A stretch of 49,272 bases of DNA from Sulfurimonas sp. (GTDB lineage: Bacteria; Campylobacterota; Campylobacteria; Campylobacterales; Sulfurimonadaceae): positions 1 to 49,272 of the forward strand of contig JALSLQ010000035.1 in NCBI GenBank assembly GCA_026988235.1, in the 5' to 3' direction. The translations under genes were made by a program, and so were the position numbers. The notes beneath the pieces are model-generated. The model was not told where the DNA came from and searched no databases. It saw only the letters and a list, made by a program, of their open reading frames with translations. Position 1 is the first letter of the stretch; each line of letters opens with the position of its first letter. This document shows positions 31,158-40,121 of the stretch, in pieces.

Positions 31158-31916
31158 ATGGCTATTGCACTTAGAAAACCCAAAGAAATAGAAAAACTTC
31201 GTGCTGCCAACAAAATTGTTGGAGGTGCGCTTGATCTTCTTCGTAAAAATACTAAAGTCGGTATGAGCTTAAAAGAGATGGATGCCATGGCAGAGGACTA
31301 TATTCGTTCTCATGGCGCAAAACCCTCTTTTAAAGGCTTATATGGCTTTCCAAATGCAGTATGTACCTCACTTAATGAAGTTATTATTCACGGTATTCCT
31401 TCTGACTATAAACTCCAAGAGGGTGATGTGATTGGTTATGATATCGGTACTGAATTTGATGGATGGTTTGGCGATGCTGCAATTAGTATGGGTGTCGGAG
31501 AAATCAGCAAAGAGGATGAAGATTTAATTAACTGTTCAAAAGATACTTTGTATTACGCAATTGAAAATATCAAACAAGGTATGCGTTTTAAAGAACTTTC
31601 TTATTTAATGGAACAGTTTATTTTAAATCGCGGTTTTGTTCCTTTACGTAACTTTTGTGGACATGGTATAGGAAAAAAACCACATGAAGAACCAGAAATT
31701 CCAAATTATCTTGAGGGAAATAACCCAAAAGCGGGTCCTAAGATAAAAAATGGAATGGTTTTTTGTTTGGAGCCTATGATATGTCAAAAAGATTCTAAGC
31801 CAGTTATATTGGATAATGGTTGGGATGTTGTTAGTGCCGATGGTTTACGCGGTTCACATTATGAGCATACTGTTGCAGTTATCAATGGTAAAGCTGAAAT
31901 ATTATCTCTTGCTTAA
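31158..31916 (+). CDS. map: Methionine aminopeptidase type I
   Basis: NEVIIHGIPSDYKLQEGDVIGYDIG, GHGIGKKPHEEPEIPNY. Confidence 0.97.
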   Translation: MAIALRKPKEIEKLRAANKIVGGALDLLRKNTKVGMSLKEMDAMAEDYIRSHGAKPSFKGLYGFPNAVCTSLNEVIIHGIPSDYKLQEGDVIGYDIGTEFDGWFGDAAISMGVGEISKEDEDLINCSKDTLYYAIENIKQGMRFKELSYLMEQFILNRGFVPLRNFCGHGIGKKPHEEPEIPNYLEGNNPKAGPKIKNGMVFCLEPMICQKDSKPVILDNGWDVVSADGLRGSHYEHTVAVINGKAEILSLA

Positions 31917-31935
31917 GAGAAAAAGGACTTAAAAA

Positions 31936-32154
31936 ATGGCTAAAGCAGACGTTATTGAAGTTGACGGCAAGATTATTGAGGCTTTGCCTAATGCAACTTT
32001 TCGTGTTGAATTAGAAAACGGACATATTATTTTATGTCATATCGCAGGTAAAATGCGTATGCATTATATAAAAATACTTCCGGGTGATAAAGTAAAACTT
32101 GAGTTAACTCCATATTCTCTTGATAAAGGTCGTATCACTTACCGATACAAATAG
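31936..32154 (+). CDS. infA: Translation initiation factor IF-1
   Basis: [39 protein letters not shown]. Confidence 0.97.
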   Translation: MAKADVIEVDGKIIEALPNATFRVELENGHIILCHIAGKMRMHYIKILPGDKVKLELTPYSLDKGRITYRYK

Positions 32155-32156
32155 TC

Positions 32157-32180
32157 AAAAGAGGTCAAAGTGCCTCTTTT
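32157..32180. terminator. Bidirectional rho-independent-like terminator after infA
   Basis: AAAAGAGG-TCAAAGTG-CCTCTTTT stem-loop between convergent genes, flanking A/T tracts. Confidence 0.7.
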
Positions 32181-32184
32181 ACTA

Positions 32185-32508
32185 CTAGAAATTTCCACCG
32201 TTTCTAAGCTCGCTTATTTCAGTTTCCACCATTTCATTAATCATTATTTTAAATAGTTCAGATATCATATTTGGATTAACATTGAGTGCAATCGCTTTTT
32301 TGCGTACTTTTTGCATAATATCATCAATTCTCTCTTGCGCTTTTACTTCTGCAACACTCTCTTTGAAACCTGCTGCTTGACGAATGAGATGGCTACGCTC
32401 AGATATTAATTCCACAAGCTGTGCATCAATTTCATCGACTTCATCTCTTACTTCTTGCAGTGAATTACATTTTTTCATCTTTGCTCCTTTTTTATTGTCT
32501 GTTAACAC
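32185..32508 (-). CDS. Chorismate mutase-like protein (start likely 32478)
   Basis: CNSLQEVRDEVDEIDAQLVELISERSHLIRQAAGFK (AroQ-type). Confidence 0.85.
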   Translation of the reverse strand: MLTDNKKGAKMKKCNSLQEVRDEVDEIDAQLVELISERSHLIRQAAGFKESVAEVKAQERIDDIMQKVRKKAIALNVNPNMISELFKIMINEMVETEISELRNGGNF

Positions 32509-32589
32509 TATTGTAACAATTAAACTCTATAATCTTTCTTGCGATTCTCCTTGTATATCTTTAACATGATTCATTATGGATATGCGTCC

Positions 32590-32617
32590 ATAAAGCCCGA
32601 TGTCAATTGGGCTTTAT
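32590..32617. terminator. Stem-loop ATAAAGCCC/GGGCTTTAT overlapping the stop of the 67-aa ORF
   Basis: 9-bp perfect inverted repeat with 10-nt loop. Confidence 0.4.
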
Positions 32618-32806
32618 AATCTTTTTTATTGCTTTTGGTAGATGCGCAAAAGGCATTTCAATAGTTGTTTTTTCATTGTCTTCAAGCTTTGTTACATGTA
32701 CCGTCATAAACGATGGATTAAATCGTAATACTTTGTATTGTATATTATCTTCTTTATAATGTATATCTTTCGTACTAAAATCAGTTATTTTTTTCTTTTT
32801 AGCCAT
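32603..32806 (-). CDS. Hypothetical 67-aa protein
   Basis: Start abuts the upstream CvfB-like gene stop; same strand. Confidence 0.6.
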   Translation of the reverse strand: MAKKKKITDFSTKDIHYKEDNIQYKVLRFNPSFMTVHVTKLEDNEKTTIEMPFAHLPKAIKKIIKPN

Positions 32807-33663
32807 TATTTTGCCTTGAGGTATATGCCGGTGTCTTTGACTTCTATCTTACCTTCATCTTGTAGTTGTGTCAAAGAACGCTTAAACTCTTTTTTACTGA
32901 GCCCAAAGACATTTTTAATAAGCTCGGCATCACTTTTATAGTTATAAGGCATTATGCCTTTGTTTTGCTGCAAAAGCTCTAAGACTTTTTGTGCAGATGA
33001 GCCGTCTTTTTTACTACCGGGCTTTCTGAGAGTCAGGTCAATATTGCCGTCTTTTCGTACTGTTTTTACATAAGCAGTTCTTTTGTCTCCTAATTTTATC
33101 TCTTCAAATATCTCATTATGATAAATAAGCCCCTCATATTTATCATTGACAATACATTTAAAACCAAGTGGAGTTTTAGAGATAACTAATATCTCTGCTT
33201 CTTTGTTTACAGCCAAACCTTTGGGTTTTCTATCAAAAAAGTCACCAAGTTTTTCCGTGCCGACAAGTCTATGTGTGCGTTCGTCATAGATGATTTTTAC
33301 AAATCTTTTCTCGCCGACTTCAAAAGGAGTTTTTTGAAACATTTTAGGCACAAGTAAATCTTTTGGCAGTCCCCAGTTCATAAAAGCACCAAAAGGTGCG
33401 ACATCGACGACTTCTAAAAGTGCAAATTCATCCAGCATAGCAACCGGTTTATTGGTGTTTGCTACGAGTCTATCTTCTGAATCTGTGTATAAAAAGACAT
33501 CTACAAGTGAATTTTCACACATATCGTCAGTTACATATTGACCGGGGAGAAGGACATCATTGCCATCTTCTGCCATTAAATAGAGACCGGGTGTTGTGTC
33601 TCTATCGACACGAAGCGTATTTATTTTTCCCAGTTCTAGGTATGGGCTTATTTCTTTTTGCAT
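32806..33663 (-). CDS. CvfB-like S1 RNA-binding protein
   Basis: LLEVVDVAPFGAFMNWGLPKDLLVPK, KTVRKDGNIDLTLRKPG, C-terminal winged-helix region. Confidence 0.85.
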   Translation of the reverse strand: MQKEISPYLELGKINTLRVDRDTTPGLYLMAEDGNDVLLPGQYVTDDMCENSLVDVFLYTDSEDRLVANTNKPVAMLDEFALLEVVDVAPFGAFMNWGLPKDLLVPKMFQKTPFEVGEKRFVKIIYDERTHRLVGTEKLGDFFDRKPKGLAVNKEAEILVISKTPLGFKCIVNDKYEGLIYHNEIFEEIKLGDKRTAYVKTVRKDGNIDLTLRKPGSKKDGSSAQKVLELLQQNKGIMPYNYKSDAELIKNVFGLSKKEFKRSLTQLQDEGKIEVKDTGIYLKAK

Positions 33664-33778
33664 TGGTTATTCCGTTGTATTAATATTGTGACATTATAGC
33701 ATTAATAAATAGCCTGTCAGGTAACTTTATCGGAACTGGGGTTTAAAGCATAATGCCATGAAGTCAGGCAACTTTTTC

Positions 33779-33845
33779 GGAACCCGTACTTTAGTGCGGG
33801 CTTTGTGGCTTTGAAAACTAAAGCCCGCACTAAAGTACGGGTTCC
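33779..33845. repeat. BIME/REP-like palindromic element: 26-bp perfect inverted repeat
   Basis: GGAACCCGTACTTTAGTGCGGGCTTT (33779-33804) and its exact reverse complement (33820-33845), 15-nt loop. Confidence 0.9.
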
Positions 33846-33897
33846 AAGAAAACTTCTAAGTTTTACTATGTATGATTATACAAAAGCGTATAGTCAG

Positions 33898-35064
33898 TTA
33901 TAGTTTACTTCCAAAAACCAATACTTTAAAATATCTTCCACCCCAAACTAAAAAGAGTAAAAGCCAAGCAGTAAATGATATATCAAACAAAAAGTTTAAC
34001 CCCCAGTCAAAAGCTATATTGATGCTATAAAGTGCACGGAGCAGTACAACAATCTGAATGGAAAAAAATATTTTTGTAGCAAGTTTGTCTGCCTGTGGTG
34101 GTTGCCCCGAATGACCTAGTGTTACACGGGTGCCAAAGCCTATAAGGAGTGTCGTTAAAAAACCGATGCCAAGCAGGTGAATGTTTAAAAAGTAAAAAGA
34201 GGTATCAAGCAGGAGTTCAGCACCGAGGCTCAGTGCGGAGATGAAAAAAGCAAGTGGCAACCAAAACAATGCAAGATGTAGTACCCAAAGAATCGGTGGT
34301 GATTGCAAAGGATGCAGATCCCAACGCTTAAATTCAACAAACATATAGAGTGCTAGTAGAAGGTCTACAACTATTTGTACGCTTTTTATATCTGATGCTG
34401 CAAAAATACTTTTAAGGACAAATAGAACAAAAATAATTTTAACAAAGTTTTCATTTTTTACTGCAAAAGAGTGTGAGAAAAAAGGAATCATACGCTGTCC
34501 AACACTAAAGGCAAGAAAAATAAGGTACAGGTAAAAAGATATATTTACGGCTATCGGTAAAATTTCGGGAATAAATAAAGAGAGTATAAAAAGAAAATTT
34601 CCAAGTACGCCAAAATAATTTGCACTAAGAATCCAAAATGAGTCAGACTTATCTGCTGCCGCTCCTGTTTTATATATTTTTTGCAGTTTTAAAACAATAA
34701 AAAATTGTGCAAACAAACTAAGTATCATTGCCCCTAAACTCAAATACTCAGAACTAAAAGCACCGCCAATAAAAAGTAAAGAAGCTAGAGCATTAGCATA
34801 AAAGATTTTAGTGTAATATTTTTTTTCTATGTCCTTTGTTTGATTAAATCGGGGAAAGGTAGTAAATATAAAACCTGTAAAAAAGTTTGTAAAAACTAAA
34901 AATATGAGTGAATAGCTGTGAAACAGTAAAGCCGTTACATGTAAAGAGAAAATACCTTTATAATCCAATGCAAAAATAAGCATCATTACTATTGCATTAA
35001 TGATTCCAAGAAGGAAAAAAGGCTGATGGGGTTGTGATAAAAAATAATTTTCTTTTGTATTCAT
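33898..35064 (-). CDS. NnrS family heme/copper membrane protein
   Basis: Polytopic; FTTFPRFNQTKDIEKKYY, LGIGFLTTLLIGFGTRVTLGHSGQPP. Confidence 0.85.
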   Translation of the reverse strand: MNTKENYFLSQPHQPFFLLGIINAIVMMLIFALDYKGIFSLHVTALLFHSYSLIFLVFTNFFTGFIFTTFPRFNQTKDIEKKYYTKIFYANALASLLFIGGAFSSEYLSLGAMILSLFAQFFIVLKLQKIYKTGAAADKSDSFWILSANYFGVLGNFLFILSLFIPEILPIAVNISFYLYLIFLAFSVGQRMIPFFSHSFAVKNENFVKIIFVLFVLKSIFAASDIKSVQIVVDLLLALYMFVEFKRWDLHPLQSPPILWVLHLALFWLPLAFFISALSLGAELLLDTSFYFLNIHLLGIGFLTTLLIGFGTRVTLGHSGQPPQADKLATKIFFSIQIVVLLRALYSINIAFDWGLNFLFDISFTAWLLLFLVWGGRYFKVLVFGSKL

Positions 35065-35071
35065 AATCTTC

Positions 35072-36331
35072 CTATATTAAGTAATCTTGACCCAGTTTTT
35101 TGCAATATGCTCCAAGCATAGCGCGTTCAAAGTCGTTATTTGTAGCGTATTGGTACCCGAATGTTTTTGCCCACATATGATGTTCTTCCATGCACAGGTA
35201 GAAGAAAACTTTATCTTCTGTCTTGTACCATGGAGTGAAACTCTCGTAAGCATGTTTGAACATTTCTACTTTTGTGGCATCAGGGTATGATGTTTTTCCA
35301 CTTGCATTTTCATGCGGTATTTGTGTTATTTTACTTCTAAACTCCCGCTCGCGTAACTGCTTGATGACAGGTTTAATGAAGGTAAGGGTACCAAAACTTA
35401 CAAGGGCGACTTCTTTGGGAGAGAATTTTAGTATAAGTTCTTTATATACTTCTTGATATTCGTCAAGATAGCCTTCATACTCGACTATAGGATGAAAATG
35501 AAAACCGACTTTGACACCTTTGTCTGCCATTTTTCGAGCTGCTGTTATACGCTTGGCAAGAGAAGCGGTCAAATGCTCTTCATTGTCTATAATAGTTTGA
35601 GTATTGAGACTCCAGGTACAAAGTATATTTTTAGGAACTTCATTTTCAAGAAGATACTTTATATTGTCCGATTTTGTTTTAAATTCTAAAATGACATTAG
35701 GATTTTTTCTTGCAAAGCTAAAAAGAGCATCTAAAACACCCTCACGATTGCCAAACATAAGCGAATCTGATGCCTGACCGGTTCCAATGTGGTAGGTTTT
35801 ATTTGGATCAAGTTGGAGGTTTAAGAGTTTATCTGCAAAACTGCTGTCAAAGGTAATGGTGTTTTGATTGTAAAAACTTTGAATAGAACAATAAGAGCAG
35901 TCAAAACCGCAACTCTCAACCGCATCAAGTGTTAGCAGGTTGCAACAGCGTGTTTTTTCACTCGCAACGGGGCAAAGTCCAAGTCCAAAACCCTCTTTGG
36001 GAACGGTTTTGAAAGTATATTTTTGTTCTTGCGGAATATTTTTGAGGGTAAAATTTTTATAAGAATTTGGTTTGTTTCGTATATCTTCGTAGGCTTTTTT
36101 AAGTCTGGAGAAAACGACTTTTCTTTGGGGATGCTCAGGAAATATAGCGGTAATTCTTTTTTCATCCCACATCCCCAAATCTCTCGCGAAATTGATTATC
36201 TGTTTTATTTCCTGATAGGAAAAGTGATATTCAAAGGCTTTCTCTTTTATAGACTCTTGTTCATGTAGAGGCAACTTTTGAAAAAATGTGTTTTGTATTG
36301 CGTTGGTAAATTTTTCTGCATAGGAATTCAT
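35072..36331 (-). CDS. Radical SAM protein, spore photoproduct lyase-like
   Basis: LDAVESCGFDCSYCSIQSFYN, YHIGTGQASDSLMF. Confidence 0.85.
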   Translation of the reverse strand: MNSYAEKFTNAIQNTFFQKLPLHEQESIKEKAFEYHFSYQEIKQIINFARDLGMWDEKRITAIFPEHPQRKVVFSRLKKAYEDIRNKPNSYKNFTLKNIPQEQKYTFKTVPKEGFGLGLCPVASEKTRCCNLLTLDAVESCGFDCSYCSIQSFYNQNTITFDSSFADKLLNLQLDPNKTYHIGTGQASDSLMFGNREGVLDALFSFARKNPNVILEFKTKSDNIKYLLENEVPKNILCTWSLNTQTIIDNEEHLTASLAKRITAARKMADKGVKVGFHFHPIVEYEGYLDEYQEVYKELILKFSPKEVALVSFGTLTFIKPVIKQLREREFRSKITQIPHENASGKTSYPDATKVEMFKHAYESFTPWYKTEDKVFFYLCMEEHHMWAKTFGYQYATNNDFERAMLGAYCKKLGQDYLI

Positions 36332-36357
36332 ATAAGAATTCTAGCAAAAAAAGTTGA

Positions 36358-36855
36358 TTATTTTATAGGAATCAACTTAGCTTTTGGTTTTTTAATTTCT
36401 GTTTTAGGAATAGTTATCGTTAAAATACCATTTTTAAAGCTTGTTTGCAATTTATTTTCATTTATATTCTCCGGCAATTGAATTGATTTTTGAAACTCAC
36501 CGTAAAAAATCTCTTTTTTTACAAAATCTTTGGATTTCTCTTCTTTTGACTCCTTCTTCTCACCTTTGAGAGTCAGAATTTTATTGTCATCAATTGAAAG
36601 TTTAATGTTTTTTTTGTTAACTCCTGCCAAATCAAATTTTAATACTATTTTGTCTTTTGCGTCTTGAATATCCGTTCTTGGATAACTGAAATTATTTAAT
36701 GCAGAACTACTCAAATGTGATTCTATCAATGAATTAAAATATTGATTCATTCGTGCGAAATTGGCATCATAAGGACTCTTGTCATTGAGAGTCGTTGCAA
36801 ATGCAGAACCTGCAAGGAAAGTTGAAAGCAAAATGCTACTTACTATTTTTTTCAT
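36358..36855 (-). CDS. Hsp20/alpha-crystallin protein with N-terminal signal peptide
   Basis: MKKIVSSILLSTFLAGSAFATT signal peptide; DKIVLKFDLAGVNKKNIKLSIDDNKILTLKGEKKE and FKNGILTITIPKTE. Confidence 0.88.
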   Translation of the reverse strand: MKKIVSSILLSTFLAGSAFATTLNDKSPYDANFARMNQYFNSLIESHLSSSALNNFSYPRTDIQDAKDKIVLKFDLAGVNKKNIKLSIDDNKILTLKGEKKESKEEKSKDFVKKEIFYGEFQKSIQLPENINENKLQTSFKNGILTITIPKTEIKKPKAKLIPIK

Positions 36856-36980
36856 AGGAAACTCCTTTATTTTTTGTCTTTTTAGACTCTAGTTTTTCAA
36901 GCGTCAGATAATCATCTTCGACTTTTAATTCTATATCTTCTTTTTTAACACCCGGTAAATCAACCTCGATTGTAAAGAAA
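36856..36980 (-). pseudogene. Remnant of a second hsp20 gene (5'-truncated fragment)
   Basis: Reverse strand reads TIEVDLPGVKKEDIELKVEDDYLTLEKLESKKTKNKGVS without a start codon, homologous to the Hsp20 core of the adjacent gene. Confidence 0.7.
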
Positions 36981-36990
36981 AAGTATTTTA

Positions 36991-37674
36991 TTACTTAAGT
37001 AGCATTTGGGCAGTTTTTTCCAAAAGTTTTTGCAGATTTTTTACTTTTATATTGCGTCGAGCAGTCTCTATGATATTATCAGTCTTTAACTGTTTAATAC
37101 TCCGCTCAATAACATGACGGACAGTTCCAAGTAGTTTTGCTATTTCACTATTGGAGAGGTTCTGTAAAAGTTGATAGCGAAATCTATTGTTAGGATTTAG
37201 ATTTTGCACTAAAAGATTTAAAAAACGCTCTTTTGTGTCATATAGGGCAAGTTCGGTTGCCAATTCTTCTGTATAGCGCATATGGGTGGCAAGATAAGGA
37301 AAGAATTTTTTGTTAAAAGTTGCATCGTTTTCAAGCCAGTAACGAACCCTTTCAATAGGTAAACGCAGAACATGCGCATTTTCTAACACTTCATAAATGA
37401 CTTCATGTGGCTTGCCGTCAAGTAGTGAAATGACATCAAACATATCACCGCGTTTGTATATAAAGATGGTCTGCTCTTTGTTCGTTTGAAAATTAATTTG
37501 ATAGGTTTTTATTCTGCCATCTACTATAACATAAAAATATTTGAGTAGGTCATCAGGATAAAATGCAGAGGAGCCTTTCTTATACTCAAAGGGTTTTGCA
37601 TATTTGTAAAATTCTTCTTCAAAGGTTTTATTTGTATTGTCTAAAAGTTCTAAGTGTTTGGAATTATTTTGCAT
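36991..37674 (-). CDS. Crp/Fnr family transcriptional regulator
   Basis: cNMP-binding-like N-terminus; HTH LSNSEIAKLLGTVRHVIERSIKQL; no Cys cluster. Confidence 0.88.
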   Translation of the reverse strand: MQNNSKHLELLDNTNKTFEEEFYKYAKPFEYKKGSSAFYPDDLLKYFYVIVDGRIKTYQINFQTNKEQTIFIYKRGDMFDVISLLDGKPHEVIYEVLENAHVLRLPIERVRYWLENDATFNKKFFPYLATHMRYTEELATELALYDTKERFLNLLVQNLNPNNRFRYQLLQNLSNSEIAKLLGTVRHVIERSIKQLKTDNIIETARRNIKVKNLQKLLEKTAQMLLK

Positions 37675-37686
37675 ACGGAAATTGTA

Positions 37687-38763
37687 TCATATTTCTGTTT
37701 TTTGTTTTTTTATAAACTCAAGTACGGATTGTTCATTGCCTCTAAATATAACAGGGATAGAAGTTTTTTGGATTTGATAATCATACATCGGGTCATAGTA
37801 TCTTTCTAGTAAAATGGTAATCCACTCTAAATATAATGCTGTCGCTTCTGCTTGTGTATGTTTGGAATAAGCTTCGTCAAAGAGTTGTGTGAGTTGTGTA
37901 TAGAGTTGATTGCCAAGGCGTTTTTGTATTCTTTTGAGTCCAGATTTCACATTTTGCCCCCAAAGGTACAGCCCTTTTTCCTCGTAAAGCTTCTCATACT
38001 CTTTGCCGGCATTCACAACATACTCTTCATAGGTTATTTGTGCGCGTAGTTCAATTGGAGTTTCAAGGAGTATAAGTTTTCCTTGCATAAAGTTGTCATA
38101 CACAGGTTTTGGAATGAACATTCTGCCGATATTATGGCTTTCATGCTCTAAAATAAGGGTGTGGAAATTTTTGTGATGAAACTGTATGAGTTTATAGGCA
38201 AGAGTATTTTCAAAGTCGATTTGTGTAGGTTGAGCATTGGCAAAACCGCCAAAAGAAGAACCGCGATGGTTTGCAATGCCTTCAAGGTCAATAGAATTTT
38301 CTAGTTTGTTTAAAAGAATAGTTTTGCCAGAACCGGTTCTGCCACCTAAAATAAGTGTTGGGGTACTAGCGCTTATTTGCTCTGTCTGTTGCATAAGAAA
38401 GTTACGAAAAGCCTTGTACCCACCTTTGAGCCTTTGTATTTCTATGCCTGCTTCTTGAAGCCATGCTTGTGCAATTCCTGAGCGTTGTCCTCCTCGAAAA
38501 CAGTAAAGCTTTGCATCAGGATTTACTTTTAAATACTCCTGCCACTGTGCTACCCTTTTTTCTTTGCCTTCATTTTTTATAAGTGACTCAGCAAGTTGTA
38601 CAGCCGCTTCATTTCCGCTTTCTTTATATTTTGTGCCTACAAGCTTACGCTCTTCATCGTCTAAAATTGGTAGATTTGTGGCGTTGATAAATTTTCCTTT
38701 TTCAAACTCAATAGGTGCGCGTACATCAAGTAGAGGTGTTTCATTGAGGACAATAGAAGTCAA
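37687..38763 (-). CDS. mnmH: tRNA 2-selenouridine synthase SelU/MnmH
   Basis: Rhodanese domain with CFRGGQRSGIAQAWL; P-loop GGRTGSGKTILL. Confidence 0.93.
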   Translation of the reverse strand: MTSIVLNETPLLDVRAPIEFEKGKFINATNLPILDDEERKLVGTKYKESGNEAAVQLAESLIKNEGKEKRVAQWQEYLKVNPDAKLYCFRGGQRSGIAQAWLQEAGIEIQRLKGGYKAFRNFLMQQTEQISASTPTLILGGRTGSGKTILLNKLENSIDLEGIANHRGSSFGGFANAQPTQIDFENTLAYKLIQFHHKNFHTLILEHESHNIGRMFIPKPVYDNFMQGKLILLETPIELRAQITYEEYVVNAGKEYEKLYEEKGLYLWGQNVKSGLKRIQKRLGNQLYTQLTQLFDEAYSKHTQAEATALYLEWITILLERYYDPMYDYQIQKTSIPVIFRGNEQSVLEFIKKQKTEI

Positions 38764-39855
38764 TTATATGACCTCGACCAAATATTTTGAAGACGGAATT
38801 GTTTTTCCTATTGGGCTTAAATCTAATCCTGCCTTTTTTGTAATGGTTAAAAAGTCCTCAAGTGCATCTTTGCGAACAGCACAAAGCAGTCCGCCAGAGG
38901 TTTGGGCATCACATAAAATATCTTGTTGTTGAGGTGTCATTGGTGAAATTTTATCGCCGTAACTCTCAAAATTTCGGCGTGTTCCACCCGGTACACAGCC
39001 CATTTGCAGGTATTTTTTGACATTTTGTAGTGTCGGTACTTTTTCAAACTCTATAACGGCACTGATATCGCTTCCCTCACAAATTTCGCTCAAATGCCCA
39101 AGTAAACCGAAACCCGTTACATCGGTGAGTGCCGTAACACCTTCGAGTTGAGAAATTTCTGCCCCAATTTTATTAAGTGTGCACATAGCATCTATGGCAA
39201 CATTAATGTCGCCTTCTGAAATTTTTCCTTGTTTTTGGGCGGTTGTGAGGATGCCAATACCAAGTGGTTTTGTTAAAAAGAGTTCACAATCAGCCACGGC
39301 GGTATTGTTTCTTTTGAGGTGTTCATTCTTTGCTATACCCGTGACGGCAAGTCCAAATATCGGCTCAGGGGAATCTATACTATGCCCACCTGCTAAAGGT
39401 ATGCCTGCTTCTTCGCAAACAGAACGACCGCCGTCAATGACTTCACGGGCTACATCGGCGTCAAGCTTGTTAATAGGCCAACCGAAGATGGAAATCGCCA
39501 TAAGTGGTTTGCCGCCCATTGCATAAATGTCACTGATGGCATTGGTGGCTGCTATGCGTCCAAAAGTAAAAGGGTCATCGACTATGGGCATAAAAAAATC
39601 AGTCGTGCTTAAAACAGAAGTACCGTTGCCCAAATCAAAGGCCGCGGCATCATCTTTGGAAGAGTTGCCGACAAGTAAATCAGGGTAGCTTATAGTTTCT
39701 CTTGTTGTTGTTAAAATAGTGTCAAGTAATTTTGGTGAAATTTTACAGCCGCAACCTGCACCGTGACTGTATTGTGTCAGTTTTATGTCTTTCATAATGT
39801 ATAATGTCCTAAATTTATATTTTTTTAAAGTATCACATAGTAATCTTGTTTTCAT
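38764..39855 (-). CDS. selD: Selenide, water dikinase SelD (Cys form; likely start 39795)
   Basis: [64 protein letters not shown]. Confidence 0.95.
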   Translation of the reverse strand: MKTRLLCDTLKKYKFRTLYIMKDIKLTQYSHGAGCGCKISPKLLDTILTTTRETISYPDLLVGNSSKDDAAAFDLGNGTSVLSTTDFFMPIVDDPFTFGRIAATNAISDIYAMGGKPLMAISIFGWPINKLDADVAREVIDGGRSVCEEAGIPLAGGHSIDSPEPIFGLAVTGIAKNEHLKRNNTAVADCELFLTKPLGIGILTTAQKQGKISEGDINVAIDAMCTLNKIGAEISQLEGVTALTDVTGFGLLGHLSEICEGSDISAVIEFEKVPTLQNVKKYLQMGCVPGGTRRNFESYGDKISPMTPQQQDILCDAQTSGGLLCAVRKDALEDFLTITKKAGLDLSPIGKTIPSSKYLVEVI

Positions 39856-39905
39856 AAGAATCAGGTTAAAATCACACGGTAATTCAAAACATTGTTGATT
39901 TTCAC

Positions 39906-40090
39906 AACCCAGACTTTAGTCTGGGCTGAGAGTGGCAAGAAAGTTACAACAGCCGGCACTAAAGTACCGGTTCCGACAGCTTTTGGAACCCAGACTTTAG
40001 TCTGGGCTGAGAGTGGCAGAAAATAGCAACAGCCGGCACTGAAGTACCGGTTCCGAGAGGTTTCGGAACCCGTACTTCAGTGCGGGCTTT
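39906..40090. repeat. Tandem BIME-like palindromic repeat array (two 80-81 bp units plus a partial)
   Basis: AACCCAGACTTTAGTCTGGGCTGAGAGTGGC...CAACAGCCGGCACTRAAGTACCGGTTCCGA begins at 39906 and 39987; a third AACCCGTACTTCAGTGCGGGCTTT begins at 40067. Confidence 0.9.
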
Positions 40091-40121
40091 AGGCTTAAAA
40101 ATAAAAACAATAAGGAAAAAA

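Noticed and set aside
22464-31288. Numerous short antisense ORFs within the ribosomal array
   Set aside because: Complementary-strand artefacts of conserved ribosomal protein codon usage; no independent support.
38764-39855. Selenocysteine-containing SelD
   Set aside because: The active-site codon reads TGC/TGT (GAGCGCK), not an in-frame TGA.
33779-40090. CRISPR array
   Set aside because: Repeat units are themselves palindromic, nearly contiguous and lack uniform unique spacers; no cas genes in the window.
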